Source: JANXDG01 sp964521665
GTDB lineage: Bacteria > Elusimicrobiota > Endomicrobiia > DTEH01
Assembly (NCBI GenBank): GCA_964521665.1
Contig: CAZFSG010000031.1
Location: 1 to 15,314 of the forward strand
DNA length: 15,314 nucleotides
Direction: 5' to 3'
This document shows positions 6,825 through 15,238 of this stretch, one piece after another. The notes beneath the pieces are model-generated. The model ran no database searches and was not told the origin of the DNA. It was given only the letters and a program-made list of their open reading frames with translations. Each line of letters starts with the position of its first letter. Position 1 is the first letter of the stretch. A program made the position numbers and the translations under genes.

Positions 6825-7790
6825 ATGATATGGTGGATATTACGAAGCATTATTTTAATTTCTGGTAGTGTAATAGGATATTTCATACAAAAAAATATCT
6901 ATGGAATACTATTTGGAGCAGGCTTTTGTTTGATAATCATACTTTTAGAACTTATAATCTCAAAAATAAAGTTGGATACATTAATAATTGCTGTAATAGG
7001 TGTTGTATTAGGATTGATCACAGCACAAATTGTTGACTACTTAATTTTTTTGTTAGAAGAACCAAAAATTACTGAACTTTTTAAAAAATACTTGTGGTTG
7101 GTAAGAATTGCACTTGCGTATCTCGGATTAGTAATTGCGTTACAGAAAAAATCTGAAGTTGATTTGTTAGACAAAGATATTATTCGTCGTGAAAAAAAAC
7201 CTAAAAATAATTTAGTGTTAGTGGATACTTCTATAATAATTGATGGACGCATCGCTGATATTATCGCAACGAAGTTTATCGATACACCTTTGCTTATACC
7301 AAGATTTGTCTTACAAGAATTACAATTCCTTGCTGATTCTCAAGAACATATAAAACGTGCACGAGCAAAACGTGGTCTTGAAATTCTTAACAAATTAAAA
7401 GAAGAAAATGCAATAAGTATTATTGATATTGATTTTCCAGAAATAAAAGAAACTGATGCTAAACTATTAAAACTTGCTAAAGAAATAAATGCTAAAATTC
7501 TTACTGTGGATTACAATTTGAACCGTGTTGCCAAACTTGAAGGAATTACTGTGCTTAATATAAACGAATTAGTAATGGCGTTAAAACCTGTATTTTTACC
7601 TGGCGAAAGTTTTTCTATATATGTGGTAAAAGAAGGAAAAGATTACAATCAAGGTGTTGGATATCTTGATGATGGTACAATGGTTGTTGTTGAAGATGGA
7701 AGAAAGTTTATAAATAAAAAAATTGATGTAGTAGTCACATCAACTTTGCAAACACCATCTGGAAGAATCGTTTTCACAAAACCTATCTAA
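6825..7790 (+). CDS. YacL-like membrane-anchored PIN-TRAM domain protein
   Basis: This 321-residue protein has three parts. The N-terminus has about four hydrophobic segments (roughly 5-21, 27-46, 52-77 and 92-107). A PIN nuclease-like domain follows, with the acidic cluster D134 and D140 (VDTSIIIDGRI), E165, D211 and D229. A C-terminal TRAM domain (about 256-317) probably binds RNA. This is the architecture of Bacillus YacL. All PIN acidic residues are present, so ribonuclease activity is plausible but the target is unknown. GGGG at 6813-6816 precedes the ATG by eight bases. The stop codon shares one base with the ispD start (TAATG), the same neighbour as in B. subtilis. Confidence 0.9.
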   Translation: MIWWILRSIILISGSVIGYFIQKNIYGILFGAGFCLIIILLELIISKIKLDTLIIAVIGVVLGLITAQIVDYLIFLLEEPKITELFKKYLWLVRIALAYLGLVIALQKKSEVDLLDKDIIRREKKPKNNLVLVDTSIIIDGRIADIIATKFIDTPLLIPRFVLQELQFLADSQEHIKRARAKRGLEILNKLKEENAISIIDIDFPEIKETDAKLLKLAKEINAKILTVDYNLNRVAKLEGITVLNINELVMALKPVFLPGESFSIYVVKEGKDYNQGVGYLDDGTMVVVEDGRKFINKKIDVVVTSTLQTPSGRIVFTKPI

Positions 7791-8497
7791 TGAATAACAA
7801 ATCTTGTTGTGCAATTTTGCTTGCTGCAGGTAAAAGTACAAGATTTAATTACAAAATTAAAAAACAATTTTGTAAAGTTTACAATAAAACTTTATTAGAG
7901 CATAACTTAGATGTTTTTTCTTCAATAAAATTTGTAAAATATATTATTGTTGTAGTAGCAAAAGAAGATCTTTCTGTTGCAAAAAAATTTTGTGAAAAAT
8001 ACAAAAAGAATATTGTTATAATTGAAGGGGGGAAAGAGAGATACAATTCTGTATATAACGCTGTAAAAATCATACCAGACAATAAATTCAAATACATATT
8101 AATTCACGATGTAGCACGCCCTTTAGTTACAAAAAAACTTATAAATAAATGTTTAGCAAATATTAAAAATTATGATTGTGTAATACCAGGGATTCCGCCT
8201 GTTGATACTGTAAAAATAATAAACAAAAATTTTGAAGTTGAAAAAACTTTAAATAGAGAACAACTTGTTTTTGTGCAAACTCCACAAGTGTTTAAAACAA
8301 ATGTTATAAAACATATTTATTCAAAGCATGTATTAAATAAATGGATAAAAAAATATAAAATTACTGACGATGCACAAATTGCAGAACTTGAAGGATTCAA
8401 AATAAAAGTTGTTCCTGGAGAAAAACAAAATGTTAAAGTTACCACAAAAGAAGATTTACAGTTTGTAAAATATTTTCTTAAGTTTCGTAAATCATAG
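7790..8497 (+). CDS. ispD: 2-C-methyl-D-erythritol 4-phosphate cytidylyltransferase
   Basis: IspD forms CDP-methylerythritol from MEP and CTP, the third step of the non-mevalonate isoprenoid pathway. The 235 residues carry the CTP-binding loop LAAGKSTRF...KKQF (11-27), GGKERYNSV (80-88), HDVARP (106-111), PVDTVK, the NREQLVFVQTPQVF segment, TDDAQ and the C-terminal NVKVTTKEDL. All match the family. No Shine-Dalgarno sequence is visible and the ATG overlaps the preceding stop codon by one base, so translation is probably coupled to the PIN-TRAM gene. It is followed 15 bp later by ispF, the usual pairing. Confidence 0.95.
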   Translation: MNNKSCCAILLAAGKSTRFNYKIKKQFCKVYNKTLLEHNLDVFSSIKFVKYIIVVVAKEDLSVAKKFCEKYKKNIVIIEGGKERYNSVYNAVKIIPDNKFKYILIHDVARPLVTKKLINKCLANIKNYDCVIPGIPPVDTVKIINKNFEVEKTLNREQLVFVQTPQVFKTNVIKHIYSKHVLNKWIKKYKITDDAQIAELEGFKIKVVPGEKQNVKVTTKEDLQFVKYFLKFRKS

Positions 8498-8512
8498 AAT
8501 AGATCAACTATA

Positions 8513-8980
8513 ATGAGTAACTTAGTAGGATTAGGATATGATTGTCATAAAATTGTAAAAAACAGACCTCTTTTTTTAGGGGGGATACAAATTGATGTTA
8601 AGTTTGGACTAAAAGGACATTCTGATGCAGATGTTGTTTTACATTCAATATGTGATGCAATTTTATCTGCAATTGGTGAACCTGATATTGGCGAACTTTT
8701 TCCTAATACTGATAAAAAATATAAAAATATATCAAGTAAAATAATTGTTGAGAAAGTTTTAAAGTTAATGAAAGAAAAAAAATATAAAATTGTAAACATT
8801 GATGTTACATTGATCTGTGACACACCAAAAATTTCTAAATATAAAACTCAGATAATTGCATCAATTAAAAATTTGTTTAATATAAAACATGTTAACTTAA
8901 AAGGGAAAACTACCGAAGGTATAAAATGTTTTAAGAATTATATTCAATGTTTCAGCATCGTTTCTGTGCGTAATACTTAA
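8513..8980 (+). CDS. ispF: 2-C-methyl-D-erythritol 2,4-cyclodiphosphate synthase
   Basis: IspF cyclises CDP-methylerythritol 2-phosphate to MEcPP, releasing CMP, as a homotrimer with metal at each site. The 155 residues match the usual size of about 160. Metal ligands D10 and H12 (GYDCHKI) and H44 (GHSDADVVLH) are present, as are DIGELFPNTD and the TTEG nucleotide-binding motif (133-136). The C-terminus diverges: the usual GFxGRxEGI segment, which includes the Arg lining the trimer's central cavity, is replaced by IKCFKNYIQC. The catalytic site looks intact. No clear Shine-Dalgarno sequence precedes the ATG. It is followed by a 218-bp gap with repeats before cysS. Confidence 0.94.
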   Translation: MSNLVGLGYDCHKIVKNRPLFLGGIQIDVKFGLKGHSDADVVLHSICDAILSAIGEPDIGELFPNTDKKYKNISSKIIVEKVLKLMKEKKYKIVNIDVTLICDTPKISKYKTQIIASIKNLFNIKHVNLKGKTTEGIKCFKNYIQCFSIVSVRNT

Positions 8981-9017
8981 TCTTTTCAGTCGTTGACAAC
9001 CACTCTCAATAATTATC

Positions 9018-9085
9018 CCCCTCTATTAAGAGGGGATTAAGAAGTGTGTCTTCCCCTCTATCAAGAGGGGATAAAAGAGGCGTGT
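9018..9085. repeat. Two tandem CCCCTCT/AGAGGGG palindromic repeats
   Basis: Two perfect 7-bp palindromes with 4-nt loops (9018-9024/9029-9035, loop ATTA; 9053-9059/9064-9070, loop ATCA) are repeated with a 35-bp period. Each is followed by an A-rich stretch and a GTGTGT or GCGTGT string. They belong to the family seen at 398-586. Neither has a T-tract in the plus direction, so terminator activity is doubtful. They lie in the ispF-cysS gap, which also holds two decayed inverted repeats (9092-9099/9106-9112 and 9146-9151/9156-9161). The second resembles a unit of the hairpin array. Confidence 0.75.
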
Positions 9086-9139
9086 TTTATATTTGCGAAG
9101 TGTCATTGCAAACACAACCAACATAATCTCATTTTTTTT

Positions 9140-9161
9140 GTATATGCAGACTTTTGTGTGC
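9140..9161 (+). repeat. Solitary decayed hairpin-array unit
   Basis: GTATATGCAGAC, TTTT, GTGTGC aligns with the array unit at 169-189 (GTAGTTGCAGAC, TTG, GTCTGC). Five of six stem pairs remain (9146-9151/9156-9161). No conserved tail or neighbouring unit is visible here. Confidence 0.4.
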
Positions 9162-9198
9162 TCAACTATTATATCACAGCATAATATATTACTTACAA

Positions 9199-10599
9199 AT
9201 GAAAATATATAATACTTTATCTGCAACAATAGAAGAATTTATCCCACAACAAAAAGATGAAATAAAGATGTATGTGTGCGGTATCACTCCATACGATGAT
9301 ACACATTTAGGTCATGGTAGGTGTTATGTTGTTTTTGATATTTTTCGTAGATATTTAGAATACAAAGGTTATAATGTAAATTATATACAAAATTTTACTG
9401 ATATAGATGATAAAATTTTATCTAAAGCAAAAGAAGTAAACAAACATCCTTCAGAAATTACTCAATATTATATAAATTCATATTTTGAAGTTGAAAAAAA
9501 ATTAAACATAAAACCTGCTAAATTATATCCTAAAGTTACTGAACATATAGATGACATCATTATTGCAATAGAAAAACTTGTTAAAAAAGAAGTTGCATAT
9601 GTTACTTCCACAGGGGTTTATTTTGATGTATCTAAATTTTCAAGATATGGTCAGTTGTCAAAGAAAAAAGTTGATGAACTTATTTCAGGAGCACGTGTTG
9701 AAGTTGATGAAACTAAAAAAGAACCATTAGATTTTGCATTATGGAAGTTTGCAAAAAAAGACGAGCCTGTTTTTTGGGAATCACCTTGGGGTAGGGGAAG
9801 ACCTGGTTGGCATATAGAATGTTCTGTAATGAGTATGAAATATCTTGGTGAGACATTAGATATTCACGGTGGCGGTATGGATTTAATATTCCCACATCAT
9901 GAAAATGAGATTGCACAATCTGAATCAATAACTGGCAAAAAATTTGTTAATTACTGGATTCATAATGGGTTTGTTACCGTAAACAAAGAAAAGATGTCAA
10001 AATCTTTAAAAAACATTTTTGCATTAAAAGATTTGTTCACAATGTACGATCCTATGGTTATTCGTCTCTTTCTTATATCACAACATTACAGAAAACCGTT
10101 AGATTTTTCATTACAAGAATTAGACCAGTTTAAAAAAGTATGGGAACGTTTTGTTAATGTAAAAGAAACTGCTGAATTATGGATAAAAAATCTAAAAGAT
10201 GGTAATATAAACATAGATTTACAAAAAACTGTTGATAATTTTGTTAAAGAATTTGAAAATAGTATGGATGATGATCTTAACATTTCTTCTGCATTAGCCG
10301 CTTTACATGGAATTGTAAATCATTTATACTCATTAGAAAAAAGTTTAACAAAAGGTTTGACAAAAAAAGATATTGAATATCCGTTAAACAAGTTTTTAAC
10401 TTTGTCAGAATATGTATTAGGATTAAAATTTCCTTATTCTGATATTCCTCAAGATATACAAGATTTAGTTTTAAAACGTGATTTAGCAAGAAAAAACCGC
10501 GATTTTGCAACTGCTGATGAAATCAGAAAACAGATTCTTTCATTAGGTTGGATAGTGGAAGATACACCATATGGAACAAAAGTAAGAAAAAAATTATAA
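9199..10599 (+). CDS. cysS: Cysteinyl-tRNA synthetase
   Basis: This class I enzyme charges tRNA-Cys. Starting at the ATG at 9199 gives 466 residues with the normal N-terminus MKIYNTLS. An upstream in-frame TTG at 9154 would add 15 residues with no family counterpart. Zinc ligands are C27, C208 (GWHIECS), H233 and E237 (FPHHENE). The HIGH-type motif is HLGHG (36-40), with the adjacent wording CGITPYDDTHLGH. The KMSKS motif (265-269) is intact. The C-terminal helical domain and an anticodon-binding tail (DLVLKRDLARKNRDFATADEIR) follow. No Shine-Dalgarno sequence is seen. It is separated from ispF by repeats and lies 17 bp before the RlmB-family gene. Confidence 0.96.
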   Translation: MKIYNTLSATIEEFIPQQKDEIKMYVCGITPYDDTHLGHGRCYVVFDIFRRYLEYKGYNVNYIQNFTDIDDKILSKAKEVNKHPSEITQYYINSYFEVEKKLNIKPAKLYPKVTEHIDDIIIAIEKLVKKEVAYVTSTGVYFDVSKFSRYGQLSKKKVDELISGARVEVDETKKEPLDFALWKFAKKDEPVFWESPWGRGRPGWHIECSVMSMKYLGETLDIHGGGMDLIFPHHENEIAQSESITGKKFVNYWIHNGFVTVNKEKMSKSLKNIFALKDLFTMYDPMVIRLFLISQHYRKPLDFSLQELDQFKKVWERFVNVKETAELWIKNLKDGNINIDLQKTVDNFVKEFENSMDDDLNISSALAALHGIVNHLYSLEKSLTKGLTKKDIEYPLNKFLTLSEYVLGLKFPYSDIPQDIQDLVLKRDLARKNRDFATADEIRKQILSLGWIVEDTPYGTKVRKKL

Positions 10600-10616
10600 T
10601 ATAAGATGGGGAATTT

Positions 10617-11357
10617 ATGGATAATTTTGTTACATCAAAAAAATTAATAAAAGAAATAATTAAACAAAATCCACAATATATATCAAAATTGTACATAGCA
10701 AAGAATGCTTCTGGAGAAGATATAAAAAAAATTATCTCTCTTGCAAAACAAAAGGCTGTTTCGTTTCAATCAGTACCAAAAGAAAAAATTTTGAGTATAT
10801 TTAACCAGGGATACAGCGGCGTGTTGGTTATTTTGTCACCAGTAAGATATCTTAGTATAGAAGAATTGATAAATAAAAATTTGAATAACAAAAAATGTGT
10901 GTTTTTGATACTAGACGAAATTAATGATCCGCAAAATTTTGGTGCAATTATACGTACAGCAGTTGCGTTTGAAGTAAACGGAATCATAATTCAACAATGG
11001 AATCAAGCTATACCTACACAAACTGTCGTTAATGTATCCCGAGGGGGAATTTATAAAATAGATATTGCGAGAGTTAAAAATGTATACAATGCAGTAAAAA
11101 AATTAAAAGAATATGATTTTTGGGTTTTTGCAACAGTACCACCACATATAATTACTCCAACACAAACTGAAATCACACAGTTAAAAAATATTGACCGTCT
11201 TGCTATAGTGATAGGTAACGAAAATAAAGGAGTAAGAAAAAATATTATATCAGAATGTGATGGTGTTGTAACTATAAAACATTCAGAAAAGATGGAATCA
11301 CTTAATGTAAGTGTATCTTGTGGTATCATACTATATGAAATTTACAAAAATCAGTGA
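10617..11357 (+). CDS. RlmB/TrmH-family RNA 2'-O-methyltransferase
   Basis: This 246-residue protein is a SPOUT-class, SAM-dependent ribose methyltransferase with the knotted fold. Motif 1 is LDEINDPQNFGAIIRTA (99-115, with N107 and R113), motif 2 is IVIGNENKGV (197-206, E202) and motif 3 is MESLNVSVSCGIILYE (226-241). The N-terminal part (1-80) resembles the substrate-binding domain of RlmB-type proteins but lacks the usual GRNPVxEAL start. Placement directly after cysS matches rlmB in Firmicutes, where the target is 23S rRNA G2251. That target is an inference here, so no symbol is given. The ATG has GGGG (10608-10611) five bases upstream. Confidence 0.9.
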   Translation: MDNFVTSKKLIKEIIKQNPQYISKLYIAKNASGEDIKKIISLAKQKAVSFQSVPKEKILSIFNQGYSGVLVILSPVRYLSIEELINKNLNNKKCVFLILDEINDPQNFGAIIRTAVAFEVNGIIIQQWNQAIPTQTVVNVSRGGIYKIDIARVKNVYNAVKKLKEYDFWVFATVPPHIITPTQTEITQLKNIDRLAIVIGNENKGVRKNIISECDGVVTIKHSEKMESLNVSVSCGIILYEIYKNQ

Positions 11358-11403
11358 GTAATAAGTTGAAATAAAAAATAAATTTTTATAAGTAAAATTT
11401 TAT

Positions 11404-12567
11404 ATGAAAAAACTTTATTTTTTTAGTTTAATACTATTCTTTTATTCTTTTATCTATTCTCAACAGACAAAATTTACTCAAAACCAACTTGATTCTGATT
11501 TACAATACTACTATAAAACTTATCAACAAAAAAAATTTTCTCCAAATGATAAATTATATTTTCTTAATAAACTTTATGAAAAATATAAAGATTCAGGTCT
11601 CGACCTTACAAAACTTGAACAAGAAATAAATATTGTAAAAACTGAGTTAGAAAAACAAAAAAATAAACAACAAACACAACCAAAAGTTGAACAAAAAATA
11701 GTTCAACAAACTGAACAAAGAACTTCTATAACTGATGATTATAAAATTTCTGCTGGGGATATACTTTTTGTTCGAGTAAGTCCTGCTGAAGAACTATCAA
11801 AAGAAGTTGTTGTTTCACCAGACGGCAAAATAGTATTCCCTCTGATAGGAACAATCAAAATTGAAGGATATACAATAAAAGAAGCTGAACAAATTTTACA
11901 AAAAAATCTTGCTGTATATATATCTCAACCAAAAGTTAATATCACAGTAAGGTTTTTTTCAAGAAAACAGGTTTTTATTTTAGGTGAAGTAAAAACACCA
12001 GGTGGATATTCTTACAAAGAAGGATTAAAACTTTTTGAGCTAATTTCGCAAGCAGGCGGGCTTACTCAATACGCTGGAACAAAAAATATAAAAATTTATC
12101 GTGGTGAGAAAAAAGAACAAAAGTTTATCACAGTTAACCTCGACGAAATAATAACTGATAGGTCAAAAGATTTTCCTTTACTACCAGGTGATATTGTAGA
12201 AGTACCAAAACAACCAAAATCTATCTCTGTAATTGGCGAAGTAGTATATGCTGGAACATACGACTGGCACGAACAACTTGATGTTATTGAAGCATTGAGT
12301 TTAGCAAGAGGATACACTGCCACTGCAAAACTTAGTTCAGTAAAAGTTTTCCGGCAACTACCTAATGGTGAAAAACAAGTAATAAATGTTAATGTAGCAG
12401 AAATTTTGAATGGTAATTTACAAAAAAATATCAAACTTGAACCTGGTGATGTGGTATATGTTCCAAGAAAACCGCTTGTATCAGGTTCATGGTTTGTAAA
12501 CACAGTTTTACCTTGGATTACTTTAATCACAAGTGTACTTTTGTTAATAACTTATCTTAGTAAATAA
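11404..12567 (+). CDS. Polysaccharide export / SLBB-domain periplasmic protein
   Basis: This 387-residue exported protein is related to Wza-like polysaccharide export proteins. It starts with a signal peptide (MKK, then a hydrophobic core to about residue 19, SQQ at the probable cleavage site). There is no lipobox cysteine, unlike the lipoprotein Wza. A Gln/Lys-rich, probably helical linker spans about 55-107. A Poly_export domain follows (about 112-185, YKISAGDILFVRV...VSPDGKIVFPLIG), then two SLBB domains (about 188-260 and 270-355, each ending in a PGDxVxVP string). A hydrophobic C-terminal helix (about 362-384) may be the outer-membrane pore segment. No glycosyltransferase, Wzc-like kinase or polymerase gene is adjacent. 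It lies between translation genes, and no Shine-Dalgarno sequence is evident. Confidence 0.88.
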   Translation: MKKLYFFSLILFFYSFIYSQQTKFTQNQLDSDLQYYYKTYQQKKFSPNDKLYFLNKLYEKYKDSGLDLTKLEQEINIVKTELEKQKNKQQTQPKVEQKIVQQTEQRTSITDDYKISAGDILFVRVSPAEELSKEVVVSPDGKIVFPLIGTIKIEGYTIKEAEQILQKNLAVYISQPKVNITVRFFSRKQVFILGEVKTPGGYSYKEGLKLFELISQAGGLTQYAGTKNIKIYRGEKKEQKFITVNLDEIITDRSKDFPLLPGDIVEVPKQPKSISVIGEVVYAGTYDWHEQLDVIEALSLARGYTATAKLSSVKVFRQLPNGEKQVINVNVAEILNGNLQKNIKLEPGDVVYVPRKPLVSGSWFVNTVLPWITLITSVLLLITYLSK

Positions 12568-12587
12568 CGATAATTTTGAATAACAAG

Positions 12588-15179
12588 ATGAATTCTGACG
12601 AACTTAGAAAAAAATTTATAAATTTTTTTGTTTCGTTAGACCATAAATATTTTCCTTCAGACTCACTTATTCCTTCCTCAGACCCTACTTTGTTATTTAC
12701 TACCGCTGGTATGGTTCAGTTTAAAGATTATTTCTTAGGTAAAAAAACAGATGTATCCCGTGCGTGTTCAGTACAAAAATGTTTCCGTACATCAGATATA
12801 GAACAGGTTGGACACACACCACGACATCTTACGTTTTTTGAAATGTTGGGAAATTTTTCGTTCGGAGATTATTTTAAAAAAGAAGCGATAGAATGGGCAT
12901 GGGAGTTTATTACAAAAGTTGTCAACCTTGAAGTTGACAGGTTGTATATCACAGTTTACAAAGATGATGATGAAGCATACGATTTATGGTCAAAAATTGT
13001 AAAAAAAGACAGGATTTATAAACTTTCAGAAGAAACTAATTTTTGGCAGATGGGAGATACAGGACCTTGTGGACCTTGTTCTGAAATAATCTATGATTTA
13101 GGCAAAGAATATAGTTGTGGGAAACCTACCTGTGATGTTAGTTGTGACTGTGACAGATTTTTAGAAGTATGGAACCTTGTTTTTACACAATTTGACCGAC
13201 AAGCAGATGGTAAACTTGTTCCTTTAAAACAAAAAAATATTGATACAGGCATGGGACTGGAAAGATTAAACATGGTAGTTAATAGATTCCCTACTGTATT
13301 TGAAACAGATGTTTTTAAACCTATTGTTTATGAAATTGTAAATCAATTAAATGTCAACTATGAAGATAAAAAAATAAAAAATTATGTATACGCAATTGCT
13401 GACCATGCACGTGCTGCTACTTTTACAATATCGGAAGGTGTCATCCCTACAAATGAAGCAAGAGGGTATGTGGTAAGAAAAATTATTCGTCGTGCAGTAA
13501 GATATTTAAAATTGTTAGGTTGTAACCAACCATTTCTGTATAAACTTATTCCTGTGGTTGTTAAAATAATGAAAGATACATATCCTGAAATTGAACTACA
13601 TAGAGAAAAAGTTGCTGTTATAGTTAAAACAGAAGAAGAAAAGTTTTTAGAAACATTAGACGAAGGATTAAAAATTATTAATGAAATAATAAGTTCTAAT
13701 AAAAAATTTGTTTCAGGCAAACTTGTGTTTAAATTATATGATACATACGGGTTTCCAAAGGAACTTGTTGACGAAATTTTTAAAGAAGCAAATATCAAAT
13801 ACGATGAAAAAGAGTTTTTGGAAGCGGAACAAAATGCAAAAAGTTTATCTCGTGCTTCCTGGAGAGGTGTTAAAGTTACAAATACACAAATTTATACTAT
13901 TTTTCCACAAACATATTTTGTTGGATACACACAATTCTCAATTAAAGCAAAACTTTTAGGTATCATAAGAAATAATGAAAAGTTAAGTTCTGTATCAAAA
14001 TCTAATATTCTTACAGAACTTATTTTTGACAAAACACCATTTTATGGTGAATCAGGAGGACAAGTTGGTGATACAGGGAAAATAATTGTTAACAAAAAAA
14101 TTGTTGCAGAAGTTGTAGATACTAAAAAAATTGAAGAAAGAATTGTGCATATCGCTAAAATATACGACGAACTAAAAATAAACGATGAAGTTGAACTACA
14201 AATAGATATTGACCGAAGAAAAGATATAATGAGACATCATACTGCTACACACCTTCTACATAAAGCATTAAGAGAAACCTTAGGCGAACATGCTATACAG
14301 TCTGGTTCTTTAGTTTCAGATAGCTATCTTAGATTTGATTTTATCCATTGGGAAAAACTTACTGAAGAACAAATTAAAAAGATTGAAGAAATTGTGAACC
14401 AAAAAATACTCGAATGTTTACCAGTAAATATATTTTATACAACATTGGATGAAGCGAAAAAAATAGGTGCAACAGCATTGTTTGAAGAAAAATATGGTGA
14501 AAAAGTCCGTGTTGTAGCAATTGGTGTAAGTGGTGAACAACCATATAGCATAGAACTTTGTGGGGGTACACATTGTTCAAATACAGGTGAGATAGGTATT
14601 TTTAAGATAATCTCAGAAAGTTCTGTGGGAACAAACATCAGAAGAATAGAAGCTATCTGTGGAAGAAAAGTTTACGAATATATCTTAGATTATGAATCAA
14701 AAATAAAATCTGTTGCAGAAATTTTGGAAGTCAATACTATTGAGGAAATAAAAAATAAAGTTATAAAAATTTTACAACAAAACAAAAAACTGCAGCAAGA
14801 AATTGAAAATATAAAAACAAAGATCGCAACACAAAAATCTGAAGAAATAACAAAAGAAATTAACGGAATAAAATTCATAATAAAAAATATTCCATCAACT
14901 GAACTTAAACTTTTACGTTCGTTATCTGATGAACTTCTCAAAAACTATGTTAATGAAGCAGTTGTGCTGTTATTGTATTCCTTAGAAAACAAAAAAATTT
15001 CTTTAGTAATACGAACGAACGAATTAGGATTAAAGAAAGGCGTATCTTTGAAAAAATTTGCTGAAAAAATAAATAATGTATTAAATGTGAAATGTGGTGG
15101 AAGGGAAGACTTTCTCCAAGGCGGAGGCACTATAGAAAAATCTCTTACTCCCAACAACTTTATAGAAATTTTGCAATAA
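12588..15179 (+). CDS. alaS: Alanyl-tRNA synthetase
   Basis: This class II enzyme charges tRNA-Ala and clears mischarged Ser and Gly. The ATG at 12588 (863 residues) gives the family start MNSDELRKKF. A TTG at 12576 is in frame but would add only four residues. Motif 1 lies in LLFTTAGMVQFKDYFLG, motif 2 is RHLTFFEMLGNFSFGDYF (79-96) and motif 3 is DTGMGLER (219-226). A Cys-rich CGKPTCDVSCDCDRF segment is typical. The editing domain has H551 and H555 (HTATH) and C658 and H662 (CGGTH) as zinc ligands. A coiled coil (about 700-755) and the C-Ala domain with CGGREDFLQGGG complete it. It starts 20 bp after the SLBB gene. Confidence 0.97.
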   Translation: MNSDELRKKFINFFVSLDHKYFPSDSLIPSSDPTLLFTTAGMVQFKDYFLGKKTDVSRACSVQKCFRTSDIEQVGHTPRHLTFFEMLGNFSFGDYFKKEAIEWAWEFITKVVNLEVDRLYITVYKDDDEAYDLWSKIVKKDRIYKLSEETNFWQMGDTGPCGPCSEIIYDLGKEYSCGKPTCDVSCDCDRFLEVWNLVFTQFDRQADGKLVPLKQKNIDTGMGLERLNMVVNRFPTVFETDVFKPIVYEIVNQLNVNYEDKKIKNYVYAIADHARAATFTISEGVIPTNEARGYVVRKIIRRAVRYLKLLGCNQPFLYKLIPVVVKIMKDTYPEIELHREKVAVIVKTEEEKFLETLDEGLKIINEIISSNKKFVSGKLVFKLYDTYGFPKELVDEIFKEANIKYDEKEFLEAEQNAKSLSRASWRGVKVTNTQIYTIFPQTYFVGYTQFSIKAKLLGIIRNNEKLSSVSKSNILTELIFDKTPFYGESGGQVGDTGKIIVNKKIVAEVVDTKKIEERIVHIAKIYDELKINDEVELQIDIDRRKDIMRHHTATHLLHKALRETLGEHAIQSGSLVSDSYLRFDFIHWEKLTEEQIKKIEEIVNQKILECLPVNIFYTTLDEAKKIGATALFEEKYGEKVRVVAIGVSGEQPYSIELCGGTHCSNTGEIGIFKIISESSVGTNIRRIEAICGRKVYEYILDYESKIKSVAEILEVNTIEEIKNKVIKILQQNKKLQQEIENIKTKIATQKSEEITKEINGIKFIIKNIPSTELKLLRSLSDELLKNYVNEAVVLLLYSLENKKISLVIRTNELGLKKGVSLKKFAEKINNVLNVKCGGREDFLQGGGTIEKSLTPNNFIEILQ

Positions 15180-15193
15180 TTCTATAGATTCTT

Positions 15194-15236
15194 AACTAAT
15201 AAACTCCTAACTCTGAACTCATAACTCCGAACTAAT
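15194..15236 (+). repeat. Heptanucleotide tandem repeat AACTNNN
   Basis: Six copies of a 7-bp unit run almost without interruption: AACTAAT, one extra A, AACTCCT, AACTCTG, AACTCAT, AACTCCG, AACTAAT. The first four bases are invariant. The block fills most of the 59 bp between alaS and the tRNA, ending two bases before the mature tRNA 5' end. Confidence 0.75.
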
Positions 15237-15238
15237 AC

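Noticed and set aside
8993..8998. Perfect TTGACA -35 box after ispF
   Set aside because: No -10-like hexamer occurs 16-18 bp downstream, where the sequence is a C-rich palindrome arm.
9154..9198. TTG start giving a longer CysS
   Set aside because: The added 15 residues overlap a decayed repeat and have no family counterpart. The ATG at 9199 gives the standard N-terminus.
11366..11392. TTGAAA/TATAAG promoter for the SLBB gene
   Set aside because: The spacer is only 15 bp in a very AT-rich gap, so it is too weak to call.
12096..12530. 144-residue minus-strand open frame
   Set aside because: It is antisense to the SLBB domains of a well-supported gene and resembles no family.
12576..12587. 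TTG start for AlaS
   Set aside because: It adds only four residues. The ATG at 12588 matches the family start and neither site has a Shine-Dalgarno sequence.
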